A DNA stretch of 64,000 bases from Cycas panzhihuaensis (Eukaryota; Cycadophyta), in the NCBI GenBank assembly GCA_023213395.1, contig CM041465.1:234181741-234245740 (forward strand). Direction: 5' to 3'. The notes under the pieces are model-generated. The model was not told the DNA's origin. It did not search any database and worked only from the letters and a program-made list of their open reading frames with translations. Positions within the stretch are counted from its first letter, which is position 1. Each line of letters begins with the position of its first letter. This document shows positions 46,211 to 57,190 of this stretch, one piece after another. Both the position numbers and the translations under genes were made by a program.

Positions 46211-49200
46211 TGTTTCCTGGCTACCAGGAATAAACAAGGATAACACCTCTTAGGTAGGTATAACTATACATCTCTACCCTTACTCCTTGTTTATTTCAGG
46301 ATGTGATAAGATGTTTGGTGGTTGCATTTTGTATGTCATTGTTATATGCATGGTTGAGATGCCTACCCATTTTTGTGTATGTGATTATGATCTAGCCTAT
46401 TATGACTTAGGACCATGGTCCTATGGCACCATACAACCCCTCATGACACCTCCTCAACACTCTCAGGTACTCATAGGCCCCCGTAGCTAGCTTTTTATTC
46501 ACTATTGATATTATACATGATCCCTAACACCTTATTTTAGGCCTGATCACCTTTGTGTATGTTATTCATCCTATGTTGGGGCCTTTATTACCCTCTTTTA
46601 CACATTTGGGAAGGTCCCACCGATGCCTAGAGGTCCTTTAAAGGCCTTACCAGTCTAACATGCCTCTTTGTTGTGCCCTAGGACCTCTCTTGTAGGGGTC
46701 CCTTAGGCCTCCTTTTTATTTTTCCTTGTGTTTTATTTGTAACATGATAATATTTGCAGTACTATAGCAAACTCTGTGGTACCATGAATTTTACCATGGG
46801 ATGATTGTCCATTAACTTTCACGACCTAGAAATGATTAGTTTCACATTTATTATGAAGCTAACACATGGTAGAATATTGTTTCCTACCCAAAGTAAAGCC
46901 TAATCTCTTAAGAAACCTAATTTGGGTATAAAAAACCCAATTTTGAGTTCATTCTATCTCTCTTGGCTCTCATACGAAATGAAAAATGCCTCTTACCTAT
47001 ACTTCTGGTCTCTCCTCATATTCTTCTCTTCTCCAAGGGTAAAACCCTAGAATGTAGGTCTATATTAGCTCTTCTTTAGTAGATCTTCCTTCCATGGTGC
47101 TCACTCCAGCAATAATAACAAGTTTTACAAGGTTTTGAGTCTCATTCTTGCCTCCAAAAGGAGCCCTTCTTCACCTAGCAAGAGGGATCCTCATCTTTTC
47201 ATTGGTACATGAGATAACATCCATTTTACTTTAGTTTTTTGTGACTATACATAAGTTTATTTCTTATCGTTCTTTCCTTTAGCAAGAATATTTGGTAAAT
47301 ATTTCCATTTGTTAAAAGCTTTCCATATATCTTTATCTCTTTTGGGTGTCTAAAGGAAGGCAAACCCTTCTTTTCTCCTTAATTACACCTCCATACCCCT
47401 TGGGTTTTTCCTTGGATAGAAGTAGGTGGATTGTTGGACTCTCTTGAGAGGGAGAAGATGAGTTCATGGCTAGGGTTTAGACCCCCACAGCCATATCCTC
47501 AAGGGTAGCCCCTACCTCTCTTAGCTTTCCTACTCCACATCCATCCTGCACACCAAGAAGTCCCTTGGTGGAGGACCTTTACTGGTTGTAGTGTTTATAG
47601 CCCCTTGTAATGCTTGAAATCAACCTTTATACATACTATTTGGCAATAAGTTTTTTCTTATGCTTTGTCATTTCATGAGATTTACATTTCTCTTACATGT
47701 CTTGCAAAAGTTGTAATATTGCAACTTTTGCAATATTTACATTTTGTACAGCTTTTACAACTTTATATTTCTTGCAAGTTGTCCCATCTTTATTTGCTTG
47801 GAATTATAAATCCTCTTCTAACCCATTTCCTAGAGTACCTAAGCACACAAGAGGTAGCTTGTTTGAGGGAGCTCACCATTTTGAGGGTCTCCTTTCTCTC
47901 ACCTTCAAAACCCCCCCTTTCCCCCTAAATATTACTTGGAAACATTTAAGTATATAGTGGGAAGATTAAGAAGTGTATTGTTTCTTTTCTTTTAAAACAT
48001 TAAGCAAGTTTAGATCTCAATTTGATAAGAATACGTACATGCACAGACATCTATATGTACATGCACATGTATGCCATTACTTGTTGAAAGGGTTTGTCCA
48101 TTAGGAAACTCTGCTTACCTTGAGCAAGCAAGATTGTGTTGAAAGGTATGTCTATCTCATTTATATTTATTTTCCTTTAAAGTCTTTACTATTTTGTAAT
48201 ACATTTTGGGGAAGGTAAGGAAGCCCCACCTACAATTTCATCCATAATGCCAATTGCAGCTTGGATTGTAAGGTGATTGGTGAAAGGAAGACAATGGAGA
48301 TAAAAGAGAGGCACTCCATTGATTGGCTTGTTTTTAGATGCACCTCTTCCAACCTTCCTCTCCTTCCTTATTCTTTTCTTCTCCCCTTTTGCCAAAAAAT
48401 AAATCAGTTGCATTTACACATAGCTTATAATCATTTGTTTTGTTTACTTGCATTCATTAAAGGAAGAGTAAAAAGGAGCATCTCATACTTGCACTCTTGA
48501 CTCTTGCATTAGCATGTATAGAGCTTGCTTCCCCCTTTCCTCTTACATAAATATAGGAGGAGTAACTTGAACTAGTGCATCTCTTATTCCTCTCCTTAAA
48601 GGAAAAGTGACAAAAAGGTTTTCCTTTCCCTTATTACATGCCACTTTTACATCCACTTTGCATGCATGAGTATAAGGGTAGGATTAGGAAAGAGAACTTA
48701 GGCTTCTGATAGTTATCCTTCTTCCATGCATCATTAAGGAAAGTTGTATAGGTCATTCATACTCTTCTTCTTCTTTTCACCCCCTTTCTCCCTTCATTTT
48801 ATTTTTCGTTGATAAAGATAAAAGAGAGAGAGGATAAAAGGAGAGAGAAAGAGAGTATCCTTTTGAGTTTCATTTATTTAGCATTGACACTTTATATCTT
48901 TATAATATCTTCAAGCAAGACTAAAACACTACCTAAACCCCTTAGTATAATTAGTCACTCTTTTTTTTTTCCTAAACCCTAGAAGCATGCCTTTTAGGTG
49001 ATCTTTAGCTGAATGAACTATAAGTCTTATCTTCTTAGATTTGGCTTCTGCATACCAAATCCCTTTTACATCTTTTAACTAATCATTTCTCTCTCTTATT
49101 CCATAGGTCCCTACACTATTAGGGCTTATCTCTTCTCTTCCTCTTCTTTAGGGAAGAGGGCTTTGATCCTCCCTCTCCTTCCTTCACTCGTTAAGATAGG

Positions 49201-49441
49201 AGAGTCCTTAGGCTACTCAAAAAATCAAGGATGGCCTTACCTAACTAGAATCTGAGAAGATGTCTGCCAAGAGGAAAAGTCTTGTGCACTATTTGTGGGT
49301 CTTTGAATTTGCATTCTAACGTATTAACACCCTTTGTGGGTGACCTATCCCATTGCCTTCAAGGATCTTTAAGCCCTTGGCATAGTGATAGTATAGGCTT
49401 AATATCCTTATCCTTAGTGACCCCCTAGAGGTGCGCTTCCA
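46211..49441 (+). mobile_element. 3' LTR of Gypsy-B
   Basis: 3231 bp, colinear with the 5' LTR. TGTTTCCTGG...GCGCTTCCA. Contains TATAAAAAA at 46927-46935 and the palindrome at 47704-47731. Followed by ATGCC. Confidence 0.93.
47704..47731. repeat. LTR palindrome, 3' copy
   Basis: GCAAAAGTTGTAAT followed by ATTGCAACTTTTGC: 14-bp arms with one mismatch. The mismatch is at a different arm position from the 5' LTR copy, so the ancestral site was probably perfect. Confidence 0.85.
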
Positions 49442-49960
49442 ATGCCCAAAGCTCAACTTTTCTCCACTATATTTGTAGGATCCATAGTAGCTCACTTGTC
49501 CTAGATTAAGGTCATCAAGAACTAGTTGTTAGTTATGGGCCAACCACTAGTGGATAGTGATCTTGTATCCAATATTATTAATATTTTTCCACTTGTTTAT
49601 AACTCCCTTATATCTAATCTATCACATACACACTAGCTTACTACCATTGATTTCTATATATTTGAGGGTTTATTTTTCTAGGAAGAATGCATTTTAAACT
49701 ATTTTATGAAATTAAGAGCTTCTTCTTCCACACTAGTATTTGTAGTTAGATATAGAGGAAGACCTTAATATCCATAGCTTACACATAAATTTGGTTCAAT
49801 GAATTTAAACTAACTACCTTATTAGTAGCCTAATTAGCCATGTTAGCCTTAATCATCTTATAATCCTCAAGTTATTTGTCACTATTGTGGAAAACCTAGA
49901 TATATAGCACTAAATTACAAGAAAAGTAAAGCTAACCTTTAGTAGTAATAATTTTAAAAT
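49442..49960 (+). pseudogene. Copia-1 gag relic, C-terminal part
   Basis: Continues the gag frame after the Gypsy-B insertion: KAQLFSTIFVGSIVAHLS, LLVMGQPLVDSDLVSNII, LISNLSHTH, LTTIDFYIFEGLFF, typical of copia gag. The zinc knuckle at about 49879-49917 reads CHYCGKPRYIALNY; compared with CX2CX4HX4C the His and last Cys are both Tyr, so it no longer fits a metal site. Confidence 0.82.
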
Positions 49961-50129
49961 TACCCTACTATACAAGATAATCAAACTCATGGATGCAGAA
50001 ACTACCAAGGACCTTAGAGATAGAATTAACCAAACTATCAAAGACTAAGAAGACAAAACCAAAATGCTCCTTAGAGAAATCAACGAAATAAAAATCACAA
50101 CCATAGATAAGGAGGCCATATGGCTGATT

Positions 50130-50640
50130 CTCAAAACCTTTTCTTTGTTGCTTTGTCATCACATCATTTTGATATCTCCTAGTTGATTGATTTAGGTGCT
50201 TCTTAATAAATGATGGGTTTGAAAGAACTCCTAACCAATACAAGACCAATTAAGGATCAATTTATCACCTTTAGAGATAACGGCTTTTTAGAGGTTGCTA
50301 AGATTAGTAATATTTCTATCTCATTAAATAATTTGAACACTCCTCATCATCTTAATAACATATTCTATGTACCTAGCATGACATGCAACTTACTTTCAGT
50401 CAACTAGATAAATAAACAAAACTTTGATGTTTTTTTCAACCATCTTAGAAAATGCTTGATTATTGATCTAGATGGCAACTTAATTGCCTTAGGATACAAA
50501 TATTATAGGCTTTACAAACTTGATACAATGATTAGACCATTGATCCACACACCTGAAGTTAATTCTTATAGTAATTTAGCTTTAATTCTTGATCCTTCTT
50601 CTTTGACATCAATTCAAATGATTAATTTACTTCTCAAACA
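50130..50640 (+). pseudogene. Copia-1 protease relic
   Basis: LIDLGAS near 50190 stands for LIDSGAS (Ser to Leu at the active site). Then FITFRDNGFLEVAKISNISI, HLNNIFYVPSMTCNLLSVN and KCLIIDLDGNLIALG. The two open stretches 50210-50407 and 50456-50662 are parts of this and the following linker. Confidence 0.8.
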
Positions 50641-51500
50641 TATGTTTCTCCAAAAATTTTGAAAGAACAATTATGGAATCAATACTTAGGTCACTTAAAT
50701 ATGGCCAACCTTCAACTACTTTATAAATTGAATATGATACATAGCATACCAAACATCAAGGTGACTAAATGCATTTGTGAGGCTTGTGTAATAGGCAAAT
50801 ACCATTAGAATCTTTTCAGGTCAAATGAGAGAGCCCAGTATGCCAACGAACTTTTAGGCTTATTACATTCAAGAATTTGTGGTCCTATGCCTTAGGCATC
50901 CTTTGTAGGCTATCAATTCTTTATATCTCTCATTGATGATTATTCTAAGAAAGCCTAGGTATATTTCATGAAGAAGAAATTAGAAGCTCTTAGCAAATTC
51001 AAGGAATTTAAGCATGGTACTAAAATTGAATATAGAATGCCATTGAAAATCCTTCATTGTGATAATATAGGTGAATATACATCTAATGTATTCACCTAAT
51101 TTTATAAAGATAATGACATTAAATGATAGCTTTTTATCCCATATACCCCTCAATAAAATAGTATAACTAAGTGAATGAATTAGACCTTAGTTAGCAAAGG
51201 CAAAACCATGCTTGTTGCTAAGCATTTAGGACTTCAATTTTGAGTTGAAGCCCTTCATATAGTTTTACACCTCATAAACAGAAGTCCTACCAAGGCTGTG
51301 TTGAATATTACTCCTAAGGAGGCCTAGTTGGGTCAAAACCAACAGTCTCACACATACATACTTTTGTTTGTATAGCATATATATATACTAAAAGAATAGA
51401 TGAAAATTTTGGATGATAAGATCAAGAAATATATTTTCATTGGTTATCAACCTAGCTCCAAAGCATATGAATCATATGATCCTACCACCAACTAATTGCA
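50641..51500 (+). pseudogene. Copia-1 integrase relic
   Basis: GAG-pre-integrase region LWNQYLGHLNMANLQLLYKL and ICEACVIGKYH supply the zinc-binding residues. In the core the first Asp is lost (HSRICGPMP), the second remains (ILHCDNIGEYTSN), and Glu is Lys (ITK before a stop and MN). C-terminal LINRSPTKAVLN and YIFIGYQPSSKAYESYDP. Inactive. Confidence 0.82.
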
Positions 51501-51879
51501 TATATCTCAAGATGTCATATTTTTAGAAGAGAACCTAGATGTTGATATTAATTAGATGTCATTCTTTGATGATCGGTTAAATAAAGCACTAATTGTTCCT
51601 CCTACACCACAAAATATACCTCTACTAGATATGCTCCAATATCTACATTTACTCCTAGTTCTATATCTACTCCACCTACCTTTACTTCTATATCTTCTCC
51701 CATTAATCCTTCAAAGGATATTTAAGACGAGGCTACATCAAAATGGTTACTTAAATAGTATATATAGATGATCTATTCTACTTATTTACCACCATAACAA
51801 GTGAAGACACAATCAAAATATAAGTCATCCACTAACTTCACCTTAATGGTAGAAGTATCATTAGCTCCTAAACCCTTTA
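51501..51879 (+). other. Copia-1 integrase-RT linker
   Basis: Continues in coding-like frame (DVIFLEENLDVDIN), then a low-complexity Pro/Leu/Ser-rich stretch that is usual between copia integrase and RT. No domain. Confidence 0.55.
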
Positions 51880-52860
51880 CTTTTAAGGAAGCTACTACAG
51901 ATCCAAAATGGCAAGTAGTAATAACTGATGAAATAGATTCACTCCTATAGAATGATAGTTGGGAGTTTGTTGAGATACTTGAAGGGAAGAAACTAATTAA
52001 TTGTAAATGGATTTACAAAATAATATTTCATGTAGGTGGCTCCATTCAATGACATAAATCTCATTTGGTTTCCAAAGGTTTCAACCAAATCAAATGAATT
52101 GACTATGATAACACATTTGCACCAATTGCCAACATGACCACTCTTAGGCTTGTTTTGGTACTTACAGCTTAATTTGAATGGCATGCATACTAAATAGATG
52201 TAAAAAGTGTCTTCTTAAATTATGACTTACAAGGGAAAATCTACATAAATTAGCCTCTTAGCTTTGTCATTCATGGAAATGAACACATGGTTTATAAACT
52301 TAAAAAAAGCATTATATGGCCTTAAACAATCACTTCATGTTTGGTACATGAAGATTGATGATTATTTTTAGAAGTATGGATTCATCTATTCATCATCTAA
52401 TTCAAATATGTACATTAGAATCCATAATAGGTTGATCACTATGGTTGTTCTTTATGTTGATGATTTATTTATAACTAGTAATGACATAAAGTGAATTTTA
52501 TATCTCCAAGGAGAATTGAAATTCAGCTTTTAGATGACTAACTTTAGGTTGTTCCATTACTTTCTTGGCATGGAAGTTTAGCAAGAGTCAGTCCATATTT
52601 TCCTTTTATAGTCAAAATATGCAAAGGAAATTCTTCAAAAATATAGGATGGATGAATGTAAATCATTACCAACTCCTATAGAAATAGGCCTAAAATTAGG
52701 TATTGATGAGTTTGAAAAAACTATGGATCTAACATTGTATATATAGCTTATAGGGAAATTCATTTACCTCATATATACTCATATAAACATTACTTATGCC
52801 ATTAGGATCTATTCTAGGTTCGTGACATAGCCCAAACTCTCACATTAAAAAGTAGCAATG
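51880..52860 (+). pseudogene. Copia-1 reverse transcriptase relic
   Basis: Blocks: NDSWEFVEILEGKKLINCKW, SHLVSKGFNQIK, DYDNTFAPIANMTTLRLVL, GKIYIN, LYGLKQSLHVWYMKIDDYF, and an intact catalytic YVDDL at 52453-52467. Then FHYFLGMEV and ELCSLPTPIEI-like sequence. Interrupted by about a dozen TAA/TAG/TGA codons. Confidence 0.85.
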
Positions 52861-53404
52861 AGGATCCTAAAATATATTTAGGGTACTTTTCACTTTGGAA
52901 TTAATTATTGTCATGTGAATAATCCTTTGTTGATTAGTTATATAGATCCAAATTATGATGGCTATAAAGATAATTATAGATCAATTTCAGGTTACTATTT
53001 TAACCTAGGGTTAGCTTTAGTCTTATGGTCCTATAAAAAGTAGCCTAATGCCATACCGTTTTCAATTGAAGATGAGTATAAAGTTGTCATTAGTGTCATT
53101 AATGAGGCTATCTAGCTTAGGAGGATTCTTGAAGAGCTTGGACCCAGTCAAACATAATTACATCTTTGTTTTATGATAATCAAAGTGTTTTTAAACTAAC
53201 CAAGAATCTTGAGTTCCATGCTAAAACAAAACACATCAAGATATACCATCACTTCATCTAGTAGCATATATAGGACTGTAAGATTGATTTGATTTACAAG
53301 CTTATCAAAGAACAAATTATAAATATCTTTATAAAAACACTCTCTCATGATAAATTTGAAAGGTTTCATCTTGGCCTTAATGTCAATATTAATAAAATCA
53401 TCAT
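52861..53404 (+). pseudogene. Copia-1 RNase H relic
   Basis: SYIDPNYDGYKDNYRSISGY holds the first catalytic Asp region, then WSYKK, stop, PNAIPFSIEDEYKVVISVINEAI stands for the TEAEY block, LRRILEELG, TKHIKIYHHFI and IYKLIKEQIINIFIKTL, ending near the PPT. Order and end are those of copia polyproteins. Confidence 0.8.
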
Positions 53405-53414
53405 TAAGGAAGGG
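53405..53414 (+). other. Polypurine tract of Copia-1
   Basis: TAAGGAAGGG immediately before the 3' LTR. Confidence 0.75.
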
Positions 53415-53876
53415 TAATAGAAGAATTAATATTTATTTAATTAATTCATAGATCTTTATATTATTAATGTTAATGTTATATATGTTTATAATGAGGGCTT
53501 AATTTCATCTAAATAAATTAAGTCACAACTTAATGTTATCAACCAAATTGTATGGGGTTATATTTTATCCTCATATAAAGGTGTCATAGATTAGTATAAT
53601 AATGCAAGGTACATTTGACACCTTACATAACCCTTCGATTCACCTTCCTTATATTTTATAACTACCTCTTATTTTATATACAAGGCATTCTTTATATTAT
53701 ATTATATTGTAATTTCATATGAATGAGTGGAGTATAAGCATTTTAATTTAGAGCATTAAAGATTAATTCTTATTATTTTGTGGTTACCTTTATTTTTATT
53801 TTCTATTGAATATTTATGGGGATATCATGAGACTTAAACCTAAGTTGTAAACTAGGCAAACATCCATCCTCCTTTA
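53415..53876 (+). mobile_element. 3' LTR of Copia-1
   Basis: 462 bp, colinear with 21478-21942, starts TAATAGAAG and ends CCTCCTTTA, followed by GAAGA (53877-53881). TG and CA termini have both decayed to TA. Confidence 0.92.
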
Positions 53877-53881
53877 GAAGA

Positions 53882-54190
53882 TTCAGATACTTGAATAATT
53901 AGAAGAGAGAAAAGAACCTAGTTTAAAAGAGATAATTTCAACCATATCAATATATTTTAACTTCTCACTGAGGAAAGGGAGGAGTTTCAATGGAAAAATA
54001 TTATGATAGGCCTAAAGATTGAAAGAAATATTTAGAGGAACTTAGGGTTTCATTAGGCTTGATAATAATTTCAACAAGAGGTACTGATTACTTAATTAGC
54101 TTAGGTTTGTATTTAACATTATTCAATTCACTATCATGAATGAAGTGAAGTTCTCCCAAAAGTGATAAATAAATAATAACCACTTGGGTG
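53882..54190 (-). other. Gypsy-D protease-RT linker (first part)
   Basis: Coding-like minus-strand sequence without domain, cut by Copia-1. Confidence 0.55.
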
Positions 54191-54590
54191 ATCCATGGTC
54201 AACTCAAAAGGATATTATACTCCAAATCAAGATCAATGATAGTCAATTCGACAAAAACTAATTTTCCTTCTAAAGTTAAGTGTAGAGTTACTTAGCCAAG
54301 AGGAATATTTTAATTTTTATTATAACCCTAATAAATCCATTCACAAAGATCAAAGATTAAAATCTCTAAATCTTTAATAAGATGGATAACATTAATAGAT
54401 GAATACTTATCAATGATGACACATCTAGTATTTATATCATCCTTGATGATCTCAATGTAGAAAGGAGGAATATCATTAAGGGCATGGTTAACTTGATTAA
54501 AAAAAGTAGCTAAGTTAAAGAAGAGAGTTGAACTAGAAGTGCCAACATGAGTAGAAACTCCCAATGCATCAAATAAGAGTCATCGTTGTT
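54191..54590 (-). pseudogene. Gypsy-D aspartic protease relic
   Basis: Minus-strand open stretch with HALNDIPPFYIEIIKDDI, then CVIIDKYSSINVIHLI, where the active-site Asp is kept and Lys-Tyr stands for Asn-Gly. Downstream, LDLEYNILL and PWITQ match the YNIFLGRPWITQ of Gypsy-A, with the Gly-Arg damaged. Confidence 0.8.
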
Positions 54591-54799
54591 CAAGTAACAC
54601 TTTAACAAGTTAATAATTTTTATCCTAATAGGAATAGTCTTGAACTCTTCAACCAAAGAAAATGATCATCCTTTAGAATAGAGGGAATGGACTAAAACCT
54701 AATAGAACAAGTAGGAACTAGTGGCAAAGAGTCAAGGTTTTTAGTCATTAAATCATTAGATGATTTGGTAAGGCATGAACTCTTTACAATCTCATCCAT

Positions 54800-57070
54800 G
54801 TTGATAGTTCTTTTGGTTTCTCCACCTTTAAGAGGTGGCCAACTTTAACTATTGGTATACTTCAATTTAGGATTGGAAGGAGTAATTAGTTTCTTAGATG
54901 AATTAGCTTCTAAGCTTTCACCATCACCATTTTTTATTTGTTTTGCCTTGCCTTTTATCTTAACTTTCTCTTCTTTATCCTCGTGTTAAGGTAATAGATC
55001 CTTATGAATTAATTTGGTCTTGAGTAGACTTAAAATCTTGATTTACTGGAGTTATAGATCTTTGATTCATTACTTAAATGACATGGAATTGAATCCTATC
55101 ATGAGCATTAGTTTGGTGGTAGGAACATGATTTAACCTTCCTCATAAGAGGAGAAGGTACAAGTGGGCTTTGATATTTTCTTCTTTTGGTAAGGTAAATT
55201 ACTTTAGCTTCCTAATTAAGAGGATTAGGGGTGAAGTCATCAGTGCACAATTTAGTATTGATTACATGCTCTAATAATCTGATTAAATATGTAATGTGAT
55301 CATAGGTTGACTATGAATGAGAAGATTTAGATGCTTAAATGGATTCTTTAAAAGGAATAGATTATCTAGCCTTCTTAATACCTAGTTGGATTTCAAAGGT
55401 CTCTAAGGAAATACACCTATTAATAGCTTCCTCATTAGTCTAAGGACCAAATTTAAGGACCTTAAGATGAACATAGGGCCTCAAAGCATTGGTAAATAAG
55501 TCAAAAAGAAGGTTAAAATCTAAATGAGAATGACATACATGATCTTGGTCCTAGAAACTTCTTATAAATTTTTTAGAAGTTTCATCATAGTTTTACTTAA
55601 TATCTAATAATAATTCAATTCTAGACTCAAATAGTCTCACAACATCAAAGTAGTTGATGAATGAATCAACTAGTTATTGAAAGGAAAGGATAGAAGTAGA
55701 GGGAAGATAATGAAACATCTTCAAAGAATCCCCTTGAAGTGATTTAGGAAACAAGCACATCATGACATAATCATATGGTATAAAATTTGTACATGCAATT
55801 GCAAATATTTGTATATGGGACATAGGATCTTGAGAAGACTGTCTTGAAAACTTGGGAAGTTTAGGTAATAAAGGAGGCATGGGAGATAAGAGAAATCCTT
55901 ATAAAAAATCGGACCTCATATAATCCAAAAAGGGTTTCCTTAGCCTCAATATTAAGGAACATTGAGGTAAAGATTATGGAAGAGGAATCAAAGAAGTAGT
56001 ATGTTGTTATTTATGAGGAATAAAACAAACTAGGAGAGGTTATGAAGGATTAAACCAAGCTAATAGGTCAACCATAGAATTATTTTGAGGTATAGGATAA
56101 TGTAGAAATATTAAATTGAAATAAGGAGTAGAAGTTTATTGAGGAAAGGGCCTAGGAATATGAGATGAAGAAAAAGGATTGGTAGGCCTAAAAGCTTAAG
56201 ATTGATTAAATGTAACATGAGGATAAGATGCCTAGACATTAGAAGTAGGATTAAGTGGTAGAATAGGATTAGATGGTTTAGGAGGAGGTGGAGGCCTAAT
56301 ACTCTAAGAAAGAACTCCATGATAAACTAGTTATTAAGGTTGGGTCAAAATGGAAAAATAATATAAAAGAATTAGTTTTCTAGAATTTGAATAAGCTAGT
56401 TGAGGAATAAAAAATGATGGACCAACATAATGAGAGGTAAGAATATGAGAGGGAATATGTTTTTCTTAAATAGGCATATCATAAGGTTTCTCATTTGTAA
56501 AGGATGTAATGTGAGAAAGACACTCTTGTCCTTGTAATAAGTGAGATTGAGTAAGACATTAGGAATGAATCAATTTATTATCTCTAACTACTTTCATATG
56601 AGAAGAAAGGGGTCTTGGTGTAAAGGAATAAGATGGAAAAGGGGATTGGGTCACCTTGAGAGTATCAAATGGCTCAACCTATACTAACTCATACTCCTCA
56701 CAAAGTGGATCAAACTAGCAATATTATGTAGAGGTAGATATGGTATAAGTCTTAGGGTAGAAAGGGTCATGATAACTAGGCATATGGATAAAAGAAGGAA
56801 TCTTGGTAAGAACTATCTTAAGATAGGATAAAGGTACTTAAACAAGAGGAATCTTTTCTTGGATATAAGAGGAAGTAGAAATAGAAGTACTACTAACAAA
56901 ATAAGAGGATATTTTAGGATATCCTTACTTGATGGGGACTTTGTATAATTGGTTTGATTCTTTAGGAAGATATAGGTAAGTGTCATATGCTTGATGCTTA
57001 GATGTATCTACATGAGTTATTGGAGCTTCTTGAGAAAGATGTGGGTGTTGAGGTTCAAAGTTTGGTGGGA
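54800..57070 (-). pseudogene. Gypsy-D gag relic
   Basis: Minus strand. The N-terminal part holds the ATGCCTAGTTATCATG block near 56795 (3245 in Gypsy-A). Capsid-like core from 55880: MPPLLPKLPKFSRQSSQDPM, ACTNFIPYDYVMMCLFP and GDSLKMFHYL, then degraded repeats of the Gypsy-A pattern down to about 55350. A Lys-rich tail lies near 54980-54900. Many stops. Confidence 0.78.
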
Positions 57071-57172
57071 GACCTTAAAGCCTTAATGACTTTCTTCATT
57101 GAGATACTGATGTGATCTCCATATGATAGGAATGTATAACAAATAATATGAAAACAAAAAACAAAAGGCAAC

Positions 57173-57190
57173 TCCCCAATATAGTCACTA
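57173..57190 (-). other. Primer-binding site of Gypsy-D
   Basis: Minus strand TAGTGACTATATTGGGGA, adjacent to the LTR edge. Differs from the Gypsy-B site only by transitions. Confidence 0.75.

Larger units (their letters stand above)
24308..49441 (+). mobile_element. Gypsy-B: Tat-like Ty3/gypsy element with about 3.2-kb LTRs
   Basis: Full structural set: LTRs 24308-27503 and 46211-49441, PBS, gag, protease, RT, RNase H, integrase, antisense ORF relic, PPT, and perfect target duplication ATGCC (24303-24307 and 49442-49446). Inserted in Copia-1 gag, interrupted by Copia-C (38645-45981). About 17.8 kb without Copia-C. No archaeal-type RNase H seen between integrase and LTR. Confidence 0.93.
21478..53876 (+). 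mobile_element. Copia-1: Ty1/copia retrotransposon split by Gypsy-B
   Basis: Complete structural set: 5' LTR 21478-21942, PBS, gag start, then Gypsy-B (24308-49441), rest of gag, protease, integrase, RT, RNase H, PPT, 3' LTR 53415-53876. Copia order (integrase before RT). The five-base target duplication GAAGA flanks both ends (21473-21477 and 53877-53881) and lies in the Gypsy-D protease-RT linker. Without Gypsy-B it is about 7.3 kb. Confidence 0.92.
53877..57190 (-). mobile_element. Gypsy-D 5' segment (PBS, gag, protease, linker)
   Basis: Minus-strand start of Gypsy-D, from the PBS at 57190 down to the Copia-1 insertion point. It continues at 21477 on the other side of Copia-1. Confidence 0.87.

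Noticed and set aside
47665-47957. Overlapping 86-87 codon open frames in the Gypsy-B 3' LTR
   Set aside because: The 5' LTR copy does not keep them and they span the palindrome; shadow frames.
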